Assembly: GCA_947449765.1 (NCBI GenBank)
Contig: CANFSP010000007.1
Span: forward strand, 1 to 64,000
From: Actinomycetota bacterium
GTDB taxonomy: Bacteria; Actinomycetota; Actinomycetes; Actinomycetales; Microbacteriaceae
Length of the DNA: 64,000 nt
Direction: 5' to 3'
The stretch's first letter is position 1; each line of letters starts with the position of its first letter. Below the pieces are notes generated by a model. The model saw only the letters and a list, made by a program, of their open reading frames with translations, was not told where the DNA came from and did not search any database. Below, piece after piece: positions 14,822-23,771 of the stretch. Position numbers and translations under genes: made by a program.

Positions 14822-16726
14822 CTAGCCGAGTTGGTCGGTCAATTCGAGCCATCGTGTCTCAAGTTCCGCCACCTGTGTTTCAAGGGCTCGAAGCTCTGCC
14901 GTGAGCTCGGTGAGGAGTGTGTAGTCAGATTGATCGGATGCGGCCAGTTTTTCATGCTGAACGCTCTCTTCGACCTGAAGTTTGCTGAGCTTGCGTTCAA
15001 TCGCCGCGAGTTCTTTCTCCGCGTTTCGGCGCTCGGCCCCGCCGAGCGTGGGCGCTGCCGGCGGTTGAGTAGCCGACGGTTGAGTAGCCGATGGTTGAGT
15101 AGCCGACGGTTGAGTAGCCGATGGAGTCGGCGTATCGAAACCCGCCGGCGTGGTCTCGATACGAGGCTTCGCCTCTACTCGACCAGCGGGGGTCTTTCCA
15201 CCAGAAACTCGACCAGCGGGGGGGTTGCCGGACCCCAACGCGAGATACTCCTCAACGCCACCGGGGAGGTGCCTCACGTGAGCGTCGATCACGGCGTACT
15301 GCTGATCGGTGATGCGCTCGAGCAAATATCGGTCGTGGGAAATGACAAGCAGCGTCCCGGGCCACGCGTCCAGCAAATCTTCCATGGCGACAAGCATGTC
15401 CGTGTCGAGGTCGTTGGTGGGCTCATCCAAAATCAACACGTTGGGCTCATCGAGCAAGATGAGTAAAAGCTGCAGTCGGCGTTTTTGCCCGCCGCTCAAA
15501 TCTTTGACCGGTGTTGACAATTGCGCGCTGCTAAAACCGAGGCGCTCGAGCAACTGACCAGGCGTCATCTCCTTGCCGTCCGCCAGGTACGTACTGCGCT
15601 TGGTAGCAACGACCGCGCTCACACGGTCATCCTGCACGGCTTTCAATTCATCGAGCTGCTGTGTCAATACGGCAATCTTGACGGTTTTTCCGCGCTTGAC
15701 CCTTCCGCTGGTCGGCGCGACCGCACCGGAAACTAAGCCGAGCAGTGTGGACTTTCCAGCACCGTTGACGCCCAGAATTCCGGTTCGTTCTCCCGGGGCG
15801 ATGCGCCACGTCACGTCACGCAACACCGTTCGTTCACCAAAGCTCACGCCGACATCGATGAGATCAACGACATCCTTGCCAAGTCGCTGCATGGCCATCG
15901 ACGACAGTGCGACAGTGTCACGCGGTGGCGGCTCGTTGGCGATGAGTTCGTTGGCCGCATCGATGCGAAATTTTGGCTTGGATGTTCGTGCCGGCGCTCC
16001 CCGACGCAACCACGCCAGCTCCTTTCGCATGAGGTTCTGGCGCTTGCCTTCGATCACCGCGGCTTGTCGATCGCGCTCGACGCGCTGCAAAACGTAGGCC
16101 GCATAGCCTCCCTCAAACGCCTCGACGATGCGATCGTGGACTTCCCAGGTGAGTGTGGCCACTTCATCGAGGAACCATCGATCGTGAGTGACCACGACGA
16201 GAGCACCCTGTCCCGCTGGCCAGCGTGTTTTGAGGTGGGTCGCAAGCCAGGTGATGCCTTCGACGTCGAGGTGGTTCGTTGGTTCGTCGAGGAACAGAAC
16301 ATCCCAATCGCCGGCGAGGAGAGCCGCGAGGGCAACTCTCCGCTGTTGCCCACCGGAGAGTTCGCCGATCACTCCATCCCACGGAATATCGGCAACCAAA
16401 CCGGCTAGCACGTCACGAACAAGCGGATTGCCGGCCCAGACGTGTTCCTCGACGTCACCCACGATGGCGTCGCACACCCGGACATCATGCGGGAGCGAAT
16501 CGGCCTGATCGAGCACACCAATGCGCACGCCTCCTCGCCTCGTGACCGAGCCGGCATCCGGCTCACGGCGACCCGCGAGAAGGCTGAGCAGAGTACTCTT
16601 GCCATCGCCGTTTCGGCCGACAACGCCGACACGATCGCCCTCATTGAGACCGAGTGTGATGGACTCAAAGACCACGCGCGTCGGAAATTCAAGGCGAAGA
16701 TTTTGAGCTCCGAGCAAATGCGCCAC
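14822..16726 (-). CDS. ABC-F family ATPase (ribosome-associated)
   Basis: 634 aa with two ABC domains and no membrane segment. Domain 1 has Walker A GRNGDGKST, signature LSGGQQRR and Walker B FLDEPTNHLD. Domain 2 has GVNGAGKST, LSGGQKRR and ILDEPTNDLD. ABC-F proteins act on translating ribosomes (Uup/EttA types, and antibiotic-resistance variants). A variable linker follows domain 2, with four SATQP repeats and PAGRV repeats encoded by intergenic-type DNA repeats, and then a C-terminal coiled coil (about 560-634) like that of Uup. Start GTG 16726. Confidence 0.93.
   Translation of the reverse strand: MAHLLGAQNLRLEFPTRVVFESITLGLNEGDRVGVVGRNGDGKSTLLSLLAGRREPDAGSVTRRGGVRIGVLDQADSLPHDVRVCDAIVGDVEEHVWAGNPLVRDVLAGLVADIPWDGVIGELSGGQQRRVALAALLAGDWDVLFLDEPTNHLDVEGITWLATHLKTRWPAGQGALVVVTHDRWFLDEVATLTWEVHDRIVEAFEGGYAAYVLQRVERDRQAAVIEGKRQNLMRKELAWLRRGAPARTSKPKFRIDAANELIANEPPPRDTVALSSMAMQRLGKDVVDLIDVGVSFGERTVLRDVTWRIAPGERTGILGVNGAGKSTLLGLVSGAVAPTSGRVKRGKTVKIAVLTQQLDELKAVQDDRVSAVVATKRSTYLADGKEMTPGQLLERLGFSSAQLSTPVKDLSGGQKRRLQLLLILLDEPNVLILDEPTNDLDTDMLVAMEDLLDAWPGTLLVISHDRYLLERITDQQYAVIDAHVRHLPGGVEEYLALGSGNPPAGRVSGGKTPAGRVEAKPRIETTPAGFDTPTPSATQPSATQPSATQPSATQPPAAPTLGGAERRNAEKELAAIERKLSKLQVEESVQHEKLAASDQSDYTLLTELTAELRALETQVAELETRWLELTDQLG
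15063..15122. repeat. Four tandem 15-bp repeats inside the ABC-F gene
   Basis: GGTTGAGTAGCCGA plus C or T is repeated four times without interruption. Read on the minus strand each unit encodes the pentapeptide SATQP. The unit carries GGTTGAGTAGC, the reverse complement of the GCTACTCAACC core of the family intergenic repeat, so it is a captured intergenic element kept in frame. Confidence 0.85.
15151..15229. repeat. Intergenic-type repeat element captured in the ABC-F coding sequence
   Basis: TCTCGATACGAGGCTTCGCC at about 15153, followed by TCTACTCGACCAGCGG, is a full copy of the CGATACG...CTACTCG...CAGCG element. A second half copy (AAACTCGACCAGCGG) follows at about 15206. The region is translated in frame, giving two PAGRV pentapeptides. 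A run of seven G lies in the second half copy. Confidence 0.8.
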
Positions 16727-16764
16727 AGTGTGTCTCGATACGTTTCGGTGGGACGACGCCCAGG

Positions 16765-17700
16765 TTAGTCGGCCACGATGCGAGCGCCAGCAACCGGTCC
16801 GGTCACATAGAGCGCCTCGTGACCTTCGGTCGTGAGTGTCGCGACCAGATCGCTCGCCGCATCCTCATCGTCGACGAGAAAAGCAAGTGTGGGACCGGAG
16901 CCCGAGACGATTCCGGCCAGCGCACCCGACTCATCACCAAGTTGGAGCACATCGACCAAACTGGGTTGAAGGTGCAGGGCGGCCACCTGCAAATCATTCG
17001 TCATCACACGCGCGAGAGCATGAGGATTGCCATTGCTGAGCGCGTGCAATACCTCGGCACTGACTTCGGGTGCGGGGACCGCGGGGGCAATGTCGCGCAC
17101 GTGTTTGGCTCGGTGCACATCGAGTTCGGCGTAGACGGCAGGGGTGCTCAAGCCGAAGTCGGCAAGAACGAGAACCCAGTGAAAAGTTCCCTTACACAAC
17201 GCGGGACTGAGTTGGTCACCGCGTCCGGTTCCGATGGCGGTACCTCCGGTCAACGCAAAAGGAACATCCGCGCCGAGTTGCCGGGCCAAGTCGATCAAAT
17301 CCTCGCGACCGAGGTTGGTGCCCCACAGTGCGTCACAGGCGAGGAGTGTCGCCGCAGCATCTGCCGAACCGCCTCCCATGCCACCGGCTACCGGAACGTG
17401 CTTCTCGATTTCGAGCCTCACTCCCCCGCGATATTTGGCGTGCCGGGAGAGTAAGCGTGCCGCTTTGATACCCAAATTGGTGGCATCCGTGGCGAGCATC
17501 GAGGTTTCAACCGGGCCGGTAAAACTGATCGAAAAGTCGTCTGCGGGAAAGGCGCGAACATCCTCGTAGAGAGAAACGGCCTGATACGCGATGGCCACAT
17601 CGTGGTAGCCGTCCTCGAGAACCTGCCCAACCGTGAGAGACACGTTGATCTTTCCGGGAGCGCGTACGTGAACCATGTCACGGTGAGTTACCGACGCCAT
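16765..17700 (-). CDS. ispE: 4-diphosphocytidyl-2-C-methyl-D-erythritol kinase
   Basis: 311 aa GHMP-family kinase of the non-mevalonate isoprenoid pathway; it phosphorylates CDP-methylerythritol. Motifs: [10 protein letters not shown] near residue 14 (substrate-binding Lys/Asn) and the ATP-binding glycine-rich loop [18 protein letters not shown] near residue 106. A third GHMP motif, GSGPTLAFL, lies near the C-terminus. It lies downstream of rsmA in the common actinobacterial order. A TAGATT hexamer 6 bases before the ATG suggests a leaderless promoter in addition to any read-through. Confidence 0.95.
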   Translation of the reverse strand: MASVTHRDMVHVRAPGKINVSLTVGQVLEDGYHDVAIAYQAVSLYEDVRAFPADDFSISFTGPVETSMLATDATNLGIKAARLLSRHAKYRGGVRLEIEKHVPVAGGMGGGSADAAATLLACDALWGTNLGREDLIDLARQLGADVPFALTGGTAIGTGRGDQLSPALCKGTFHWVLVLADFGLSTPAVYAELDVHRAKHVRDIAPAVPAPEVSAEVLHALSNGNPHALARVMTNDLQVAALHLQPSLVDVLQLGDESGALAGIVSGSGPTLAFLVDDEDAASDLVATLTTEGHEALYVTGPVAGARIVAD

Positions 17701-17706
17701 GAGACA

Positions 17707-17712
17707 AATCTA
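17707..17712 (-). promoter_or_regulatory. -10 element before ispE
   Basis: TAGATT on the minus strand, 6 bases before the ispE ATG, in the 43-base gap after rsmA. It fits a leaderless start. Confidence 0.4.
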
Positions 17713-17743
17713 GTGGTGTTCGAGGATGCGCTTTGACCGGGCA

Positions 17744-18637
17744 TCATGCTCGCGCGAGGTCGGTTCTGGCAAGGCGAATGTATGCGTCAATGCCGAGCTG
17801 TTCGCCCCGCATCGTCGGGTCGATGTCGGCGGCTTCGAGGGCACGAGTCGCCAACTCGGGCGAGCCATAAACGATGGCTAAGGCCTGCCGCAGCATCTTT
17901 CGTCGCTGACCGAAGGCACGGTCGATGATCTCAAACATGTGTTTGCGTAGCTGCTCGCTTGCCTCGAAGCCGGCTGGGTTGATCGCAGGATCAATACCGC
18001 GACCCATTTCCACCGGCCAACGCTCGAAACCAATGAGTACGGAGTCAACGTTGGGAACCGGCCAGAACACGGAACGGCTCACCGTCCCGACTACTTTCCA
18101 CTGACCGTACCAGGCCGCTTTAACGCTCGGTGAGCCATACACTTTTGATCCCGGCTCAGCTGCTAGACGATGCCCCACCTCAGCCTGAACCATCACCACA
18201 CCAGATCGGATGCTCGCAAAGTGTTCGAGTAAGTGCAAGAGAACGGGCACCGAAATGTTGTACGGCAGGTTAGCCACCAGGCGAACCGGTTGTGCCGGGA
18301 GTTCGCGAAGGGCAAGCGCATCCCCACTGACCACGGTGATTCGGCGACCGCGGGTTCGACCGGCAATCGTGGTTTGGAGCTCGGCGGCAAGTCGCTTATC
18401 GATTTCGACGGCGATCACGTCGGCATCTGCTTCCACGAGTCCGAGGGTGAGGGATCCCAGACCGGGACCGACTTCAAGAACGGTCTCGCCGGGTTGGACT
18501 TTCGCGAGGGCCACAATTTTGCGCACGGTGTTTGCATCGTGGACGAAGTTTTGACCGAGCTTTTTGGTGGGGTAGACGCCAAGGCGATCCGCCAACGATC
18601 GCACGTCAGCGGGTCCCAGCATAATGACTTCAGTCAT
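17744..18637 (-). CDS. rsmA: 16S rRNA (adenine1518-N6/adenine1519-N6)-dimethyltransferase
   Basis: 297 aa. RsmA (KsgA) dimethylates two adjacent adenines in helix 45 of 16S rRNA. Motifs: KKLGQNFVHD near residue 25, the SAM-binding loop VLEVGPGLGSLT near 53, VEIDKRLA, and the catalytic NLPYNIS motif near 123. The start overlaps the end of tatD by 8 bases, so translation is coupled. Confidence 0.96.
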   Translation of the reverse strand: MTEVIMLGPADVRSLADRLGVYPTKKLGQNFVHDANTVRKIVALAKVQPGETVLEVGPGLGSLTLGLVEADADVIAVEIDKRLAAELQTTIAGRTRGRRITVVSGDALALRELPAQPVRLVANLPYNISVPVLLHLLEHFASIRSGVVMVQAEVGHRLAAEPGSKVYGSPSVKAAWYGQWKVVGTVSRSVFWPVPNVDSVLIGFERWPVEMGRGIDPAINPAGFEASEQLRKHMFEIIDRAFGQRRKMLRQALAIVYGSPELATRALEAADIDPTMRGEQLGIDAYIRLARTDLARA

Positions 18638-19535
18638 CGATCAATCCCTCATCCCACGAACCGTAAACCGCCTCGGTGTTTAGCGCTATTCGTGCACACA
18701 GATCACCTAGGTCGAGTCCGCCGCACTCTGCCATGGCCCGCACGGTGTGAGGGGTCAGGTACGGCGCATTCGGCCTGCCTCGGAAGGGCGTGGGGGTGAG
18801 GTACGGCGCATCGGTTTCGACGAGAACAAGCTCGCGAGGTATGGCCATGAATGCGTCACGAAGGTGGTCGTTTTTCTTAAAGGTAAATGTCCCGGCAAAC
18901 GAGAGATACCAACCGTGGGATGCCGCGAGTTTCGCCATCTCAACGTCGCCAGAAAAACAGTGGAACACCGTGCGTTCTGGAGCGCCAACGCGAAGCAGCG
19001 TCTCAATGACCTCGTCGTGCGCGTCGCGATCATGGATCTGAAGGGCAAGCCCATGCCGTTTGGCAATCTCGATGTGCGCCTCGAAAGAACGGTGTTGCGC
19101 TGCCTGCCCGTCCGTGGGCGTACGAAAGAAATCGAGTCCGGTCTCACCGATGGCGCGCGTGCGCGGCCAGGCCGCAAGCTCATCAATGACCACGAGAGCC
19201 TCGTCCAGCACGCCACGGGATTCGAGTTCTGGCGCTTCATTCGGGTGAATGGCTACAGCGGCAAGCATCCGTCGATTTCCCGCAGCCATTTCGGCCGACC
19301 AGCGCGAGGTGGCAACATCGGTTCCCACCTGAACGACACCGACGATGCCGACCTCGGCGGCACGATGTAGATGCTCGGCGTAGGTCAGTGGCTGATCGCC
19401 ATCGGCAATTTCCAGATGGGTGTGATTGTCATACACGCCGACAGGCAGCGCTTCCGGCAGGGGCGGATACGTGAGCTCGCGGGCACCCGATCCCTCATTG
19501 TTCGTGCGGGTCCGCAAATATTCCGGCTCAGACAT
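18630..19535 (-). CDS. tatD: TatD-family metal-dependent hydrolase/DNase
   Basis: 301 aa. The N-terminal metal motif DNHTHLE (HxH) lies near residue 36, with further ligands in GETGLDFFR, LQIHDRDAHDEV, FHCFSGD and VETDAPYLTP. All TatD metal-binding segments are therefore present. TatD proteins are two-metal 3'-5' exonucleases acting on DNA and also D-aminoacyl-tRNA related substrates in some reports. It lies between metG and rsmA, a standard actinobacterial arrangement. Confidence 0.94.
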   Translation of the reverse strand: MSEPEYLRTRTNNEGSGARELTYPPLPEALPVGVYDNHTHLEIADGDQPLTYAEHLHRAAEVGIVGVVQVGTDVATSRWSAEMAAGNRRMLAAVAIHPNEAPELESRGVLDEALVVIDELAAWPRTRAIGETGLDFFRTPTDGQAAQHRSFEAHIEIAKRHGLALQIHDRDAHDEVIETLLRVGAPERTVFHCFSGDVEMAKLAASHGWYLSFAGTFTFKKNDHLRDAFMAIPRELVLVETDAPYLTPTPFRGRPNAPYLTPHTVRAMAECGGLDLGDLCARIALNTEAVYGSWDEGLIDD

Positions 19536-19552
19536 GTGACAGCAGGATGCGC

Positions 19553-21130
19553 TTACTCGGGAGTCTCGATACGCGGGAACAGCGGCTCAAGCGCGCCAAT
19601 CCCGGTGCCTGGTGCCAGTTGACCCCACTGACCAGCTTCACGGATGGGCTGCTGCTCGAGTGAACCGAGTGAGCCGCCGACCCCAAGGGCATTCCACAGC
19701 ACGTTTGTCGCATGCGGCATGACCGGTGAAAGAAGGACGGTGAGTGCGCGAATTCCCTCGACCACGACGTAGAGCACAGTGGCGAGGCGCTCACGCTGAG
19801 CCTCCTCTTTGGCGAGAGCCCACGGCTGCATGTCAGTGATGTACCCGTTGAGAGCATCCACGATGGTCCATATTTCGGCAATCGCCTCGTTGATGGCGAC
19901 CCGTTCAATGGCGGCGTCAGCTTGTAGAGCCGCCGCCGCGACGACATCGATGATTGCTCTGTCTTCTGGCGTGTACTCGGACGGGGTGGGCACAACGCTC
20001 TCGAAGTACTTGGCAACCATCGCCAACGCACGCGAAGCGAGGTTTCCAAACCCATTGGCTAGTTCAGCTTGGTAGCGCGCCGACAGGTCTTCCCAGCTGA
20101 ACGAGCCATCCTGACCAAAGCTAATCGCGCTCATGAAGTAGTAGCGGAATGCGTCTGAGCCGAAGGTGTCGGTGATGTCGTTCGGCGCGATTCCCGTCAA
20201 TTTTGACTTGGACATTTTTTCGCCACCGACGAGGAGCCAGCCGTGCCCGAAGACTTGGTGGGGAACCTCAACACCAGCGGCCATGAGCATGGCAGGCCAG
20301 ATCACCGCGTGAAAGCGAAGGATGTCTTTACCGACCAGGTGGGTTGCCGGCCAGCGTGAGGAAAATTGCGCCTCGTCGTAACCGTAGCCAACGGCCGTGA
20401 TGTAGTTCAGAAGTGCATCGAACCACACGTAGACGACGTGGGTGTCGTCCCAGGGCAGCTTGATTCCCCAGTCGAATGTCGAACGCGAAATTGACAGGTC
20501 GTCGAGCCCTTGCTTGACAAATTGGATGACCTCGTTGCGCGCCGACTCCGGCTGCACAAACTCAGGTCGTTGCTCATAGAGGTCGAGCAACTGCTGTTGA
20601 AAGTCGCTCATCCTAAAGAAGTAGTTCTTCTCGTGGAGGGTTTCTACGGGTTTCGAGTGGATGGCACAGACCTGCTGACCGTCATACTCCCCCGCGCCGT
20701 TGACGAGGTCGGATGGCTGTTTGTACTCCTCGCACCCCACGCAGTATGCGCCCTCATACTCGCCGGTGTATATGAAACCAGCATCGTAAAGCGTGGTCAG
20801 AAACTTTTGCACGTTGACTTCGTGGCGTTCCTCCGTCGTGCGAATGAAATCGTCGTTGCTGATCGAAATCGTGTTGAGCAGGGGCTTCCACGCGCTCTCG
20901 ACAAGGCGGTCAGCCCACTCTTGCGGTGTCGCACCATTCGCCGTCGCGGTGCGCAAAATCTTTTGCCCGTGCTCATCAGTGCCGGTCAGCAGCCAGGTGT
21001 CGTCGCCAGCCTGGCGGTGCCAGCGCGCCACAACGTCAGCAGCCACCTCGGTGTACGCGTGGCCAATGTGCGGCACGTCGTTGACGTAAAAGATGGGCGT
21101 CGTGACGAAGAAGGACCTGCCGGAAGCCAT
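19553..21130 (-). CDS. metG: Methionyl-tRNA synthetase
   Basis: 525 aa class Ia synthetase. The class signature HIGH appears as PHIGHAY near residue 20 and KMSKS as GEKMSKSKL near residue 300. A Cys-containing segment (YCVGCEEY) lies near residue 130, and the anticodon-binding helices occupy about 385-525. There is no C-terminal EMAP-like dimerisation domain, as usual for this short type. The ATG at 21130 lies 4 bases after the rsmI stop, and both genes are on the minus strand. Confidence 0.96.
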   Translation of the reverse strand: MASGRSFFVTTPIFYVNDVPHIGHAYTEVAADVVARWHRQAGDDTWLLTGTDEHGQKILRTATANGATPQEWADRLVESAWKPLLNTISISNDDFIRTTEERHEVNVQKFLTTLYDAGFIYTGEYEGAYCVGCEEYKQPSDLVNGAGEYDGQQVCAIHSKPVETLHEKNYFFRMSDFQQQLLDLYEQRPEFVQPESARNEVIQFVKQGLDDLSISRSTFDWGIKLPWDDTHVVYVWFDALLNYITAVGYGYDEAQFSSRWPATHLVGKDILRFHAVIWPAMLMAAGVEVPHQVFGHGWLLVGGEKMSKSKLTGIAPNDITDTFGSDAFRYYFMSAISFGQDGSFSWEDLSARYQAELANGFGNLASRALAMVAKYFESVVPTPSEYTPEDRAIIDVVAAAALQADAAIERVAINEAIAEIWTIVDALNGYITDMQPWALAKEEAQRERLATVLYVVVEGIRALTVLLSPVMPHATNVLWNALGVGGSLGSLEQQPIREAGQWGQLAPGTGIGALEPLFPRIETPE

Positions 21131-21134
21131 GACC

Positions 21135-21956
21135 CTAGTTTAGTTTGCGTGCGAGTGCCGCCTGATACAGGTCGCGCGTGGAGAGGCTGGTCGAGGATGA
21201 GACCTGAGCGCACGCCTCTTTAAGACGCATTCCACTCGCGGTGAGTGCGTCGATTTCTGCCAGCGCGGAATCGAGTGAAATCACCGTGGCGGATGCTCCG
21301 TGCACCAGCACCACGATTTCACCGCGCACCCCCTCGGCAGCCCACGCGTGTAGCTCAGCAAGGTTTCCCCGACGGACTTCTTCAAACTTTTTCGTGAGTT
21401 CGCGACACACTACCGCGTCACGGGTCGCGCCGAAGGCGTCGCGGGCATCGGCGAGCGCATCCGCCAAACGGTTTGGCGATTCATAAAAGATCATGGTTCG
21501 ACGTTCGTGCGCGAGTTCGATAAACCGGGCACGACGCTCCCCCGACTTGCGGGGTAGGAAGCCCTCAAACGTGAACCGGTCGGTGGGCAGTCCAGATACG
21601 GCGAGCGCCGTAATAACCGCACTCGGACCGGGCACGCTTGTGACGGTCACGCCGGCAGCAACGGCGGCACGAACGAGGTGGTATCCGGGGTCGCTCACCG
21701 TGGGCATGCCGGCATCGCTGAGAACAAGAACATCCATTTCGGCGGCTAGTACAACAAGCTCGTCGGCGACAGCAGCCTCATTGTGATCGTGCAGGGCGAC
21801 CAGTCGTGGTCGATTCGTGATACCGAGAGCGGTGAGGAGCTTGTGGGTGGTTCTCGTGTCCTCACTCGCAATGAGACTCACGCGCTCGAGCGTTTCACTT
21901 AACCTCGCGGACGCATCACCCAGATTGCCGAGAGGTGTTCCACCGAGAATGATCAC
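21135..21956 (-). CDS. rsmI: 16S rRNA (cytidine1402-2'-O)-methyltransferase
   Basis: 273 aa tetrapyrrole-methylase-fold enzyme (RsmI/YraL) that 2'-O-methylates C1402 in the ribosomal P site. Motifs: GTPLGNLGDASARL at residues 6-19, EDTRTTHKLL near 35, LSDAGMPTVSDPGY near 80 and VPGPSAVITALAVSGL near 110. It starts with GTG at 21956 and is divergent from the protein mannosyltransferase gene, with 58 bases between them. Confidence 0.95.
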   Translation of the reverse strand: MIILGGTPLGNLGDASARLSETLERVSLIASEDTRTTHKLLTALGITNRPRLVALHDHNEAAVADELVVLAAEMDVLVLSDAGMPTVSDPGYHLVRAAVAAGVTVTSVPGPSAVITALAVSGLPTDRFTFEGFLPRKSGERRARFIELAHERRTMIFYESPNRLADALADARDAFGATRDAVVCRELTKKFEEVRRGNLAELHAWAAEGVRGEIVVLVHGASATVISLDSALAEIDALTASGMRLKEACAQVSSSTSLSTRDLYQAALARKLN

Positions 21957-22002
21957 GGCACCAAGTCTGCCAGTTCTCAGGTTGTCTGCCCGGCTCCACC
22001 AC

Positions 22003-22008
22003 TATTCT
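22003..22008 (+). promoter_or_regulatory. -10 element of the mannosyltransferase gene
   Basis: TATTCT ends 6 bases before GTG 22015 with no ribosome binding site between, a leaderless arrangement. It supports this start over the longer open frame. Confidence 0.5.
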
Positions 22009-22014
22009 GGGCAG

Positions 22015-23673
22015 GTGAGTGCGCCTTCATCCTTTGACTCGATCGTTTCGGGAAACGCACCCACACCAGGCGCCCCAGAACCCGCCCATTCGCCCGATTC
22101 CGTCATCACCGGCTCCCGACTCGACGACTGGTGTGCGCGACTACTGCGCACGCCCGCTCGAGTGCAACTCTGGTACTGGGGCGGTCCGCTCGTCATTACC
22201 GTGGTGGCAGCCCTACTCCGATTGATTAACCTCGGGTCGCCGCACGCGCTGGTATTCGATGAGACCTACTACGTCAAAGACGCGTGGACCCTGTGGAACA
22301 ACGGATTCGAGTCGATGTGGACCGGGTCCGACGTCGACAAGGCGTTCATCTCCGGGCACGTCAATGACTTCAGCACGTCGGGCTCCTACGTGGTACACCC
22401 ACCCTTGGGCAAGTGGCTCATCGCTCTGGGAATGGTGCTGTTCGGCCCGGCAAATTCATTTGGCTGGCGTTTTAGCGCGGCGATTGCGGGGATTATCGCG
22501 GTGTGGTTAGTAATCATGATCACCCGACGCCTCACGAAATCGACACTTCTCGCCTGCATCGCGGGTGGCCTCATGGCAATCGACGGCATGGCGATTTCAC
22601 TGTCGCGAGTATCGGTTCTCGACAACTTTCTCATGCTGTTCACGCTCACAGGTTTCTACCTGATTGTGCTCGATCGACAGTGGGCATCGACACGGCTGGC
22701 TGCTCGACTGAGCCAGATTCGAGTCGACGAGCGAGCCCCAAGCTGGGGACCTCTGGTCTGGTGGCGGCCATGGCTCCTTCTCGCCGGTGTGGCATTCGGT
22801 GCGGCGTGCGCCGTGAAATGGTCCGGGGTGTGGTTCCTCGCGATTTTTGGCATTTATGTCGTGATCATGGATGCGCTCGATCGACGCCGGCTAGGCATAC
22901 CGCTCTGGTTCTCCGCCGCGGCCCTTAAGCAGGCGCCCATCGCTTTTCTCACCATGGTGCCTGTCGCGCTCGTGACGTACATCTCCTCGTGGACCGGTTG
23001 GATAGTCACGAGCGGAGGCTACTACCGCCACTGGATCGACGACCATCCTGACCTGCACGCGACGGGAATCTGGTCGTGGATTCCGATGTGGGCTCAAGAT
23101 CTCTGGTTTTACCACCAGACGGCCTACGGTTTTCATGTTGGGCTGAGCACGCCGCATCCGTACCAATCAAATCCGTTGATGTGGTTGCTGATGGATCGAC
23201 CGACCTCGATGTACTACCAGGGCTCATCCGCCGGTCAAAATGGATGCGCGTTTAGCGCCTGCTCCGAAGCGATCAACCCGGTCGATAATCCGTTCATCTG
23301 GTACGCCGCCGTGGCCGCGCTGGTCTATCTCGTCTATCGCTTTGTTCGTTACCGACAGTGGACCGTGGGTGTCGTCCTCGCCGGAGTTGCAGCAGGTTAC
23401 CTGCCGTGGCTGATGTACCTGAATCGCACTGTTTTTTCTTTTTATGCGATTGTGTTTGTGCCCTACCTCCTGATCGGGCTGGCGATCACCATCGGAATTA
23501 TTCTGGGCAGCCGAACTGACCCCCGCGAAAAACGGGAACGACGGATTGCCCTGGTCAGCACCTACGGAATTCTTGCTCTGGTTTTTTCGGCGTTCTTCTA
23601 CCCGATCTGGACGGGAATCCAGACTCCGCTGTGGTTCTGGCAAATTCACATGTGGTTGCCCAGCTGGGTCTAG
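22015..23673 (+). CDS. Dolichyl-phosphate-mannose-protein mannosyltransferase family (GT39)
   Basis: A 552-aa polytopic membrane enzyme. The catalytic Asp-Glu lies in the first extracytoplasmic loop in the hallmark VFDETYYVKDAW near residue 82. VHPPLGKWLIALG (near 126) follows, and about 10-11 transmembrane helices are visible. GT39 proteins of actinobacteria O-mannosylate secreted proteins using polyprenyl-phosphate mannose. The open frame extends 66 codons upstream inside rsmI. I start at GTG 22015 because a TATTCT -10 box sits 6 bases before it. The secreted substrate-binding proteins elsewhere in this window are plausible substrates, but that is inference. Confidence 0.93.
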   Translation: MSAPSSFDSIVSGNAPTPGAPEPAHSPDSVITGSRLDDWCARLLRTPARVQLWYWGGPLVITVVAALLRLINLGSPHALVFDETYYVKDAWTLWNNGFESMWTGSDVDKAFISGHVNDFSTSGSYVVHPPLGKWLIALGMVLFGPANSFGWRFSAAIAGIIAVWLVIMITRRLTKSTLLACIAGGLMAIDGMAISLSRVSVLDNFLMLFTLTGFYLIVLDRQWASTRLAARLSQIRVDERAPSWGPLVWWRPWLLLAGVAFGAACAVKWSGVWFLAIFGIYVVIMDALDRRRLGIPLWFSAAALKQAPIAFLTMVPVALVTYISSWTGWIVTSGGYYRHWIDDHPDLHATGIWSWIPMWAQDLWFYHQTAYGFHVGLSTPHPYQSNPLMWLLMDRPTSMYYQGSSAGQNGCAFSACSEAINPVDNPFIWYAAVAALVYLVYRFVRYRQWTVGVVLAGVAAGYLPWLMYLNRTVFSFYAIVFVPYLLIGLAITIGIILGSRTDPREKRERRIALVSTYGILALVFSAFFYPIWTGIQTPLWFWQIHMWLPSWV

Positions 23674-23758
23674 CCGCCAACCCACACACATCAGCTACCC
23701 GCGTTACGCCGTGTTACTCCACTGCGTGCTCGCCGTCTCTGGCGCGAAAAAGCGCCGG

Positions 23759-23764
23759 TACGCT
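23759..23764 (+). promoter_or_regulatory. -10 element of metY
   Basis: TACGCT lies 7 bases before the metY ATG, again a leaderless spacing. Directly upstream is a small hairpin (GGCGC...GCGCC around 23741-23756) that may end transcription of the mannosyltransferase gene. Confidence 0.5.
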
Positions 23765-23771
23765 AGAAGTC

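Noticed and set aside
23674-23771. SAM or cobalamin riboswitch upstream of metY
   Set aside because: The gap is only 98 bases and a -10 hexamer ends 7 bases before the ATG, leaving no room for a leader.
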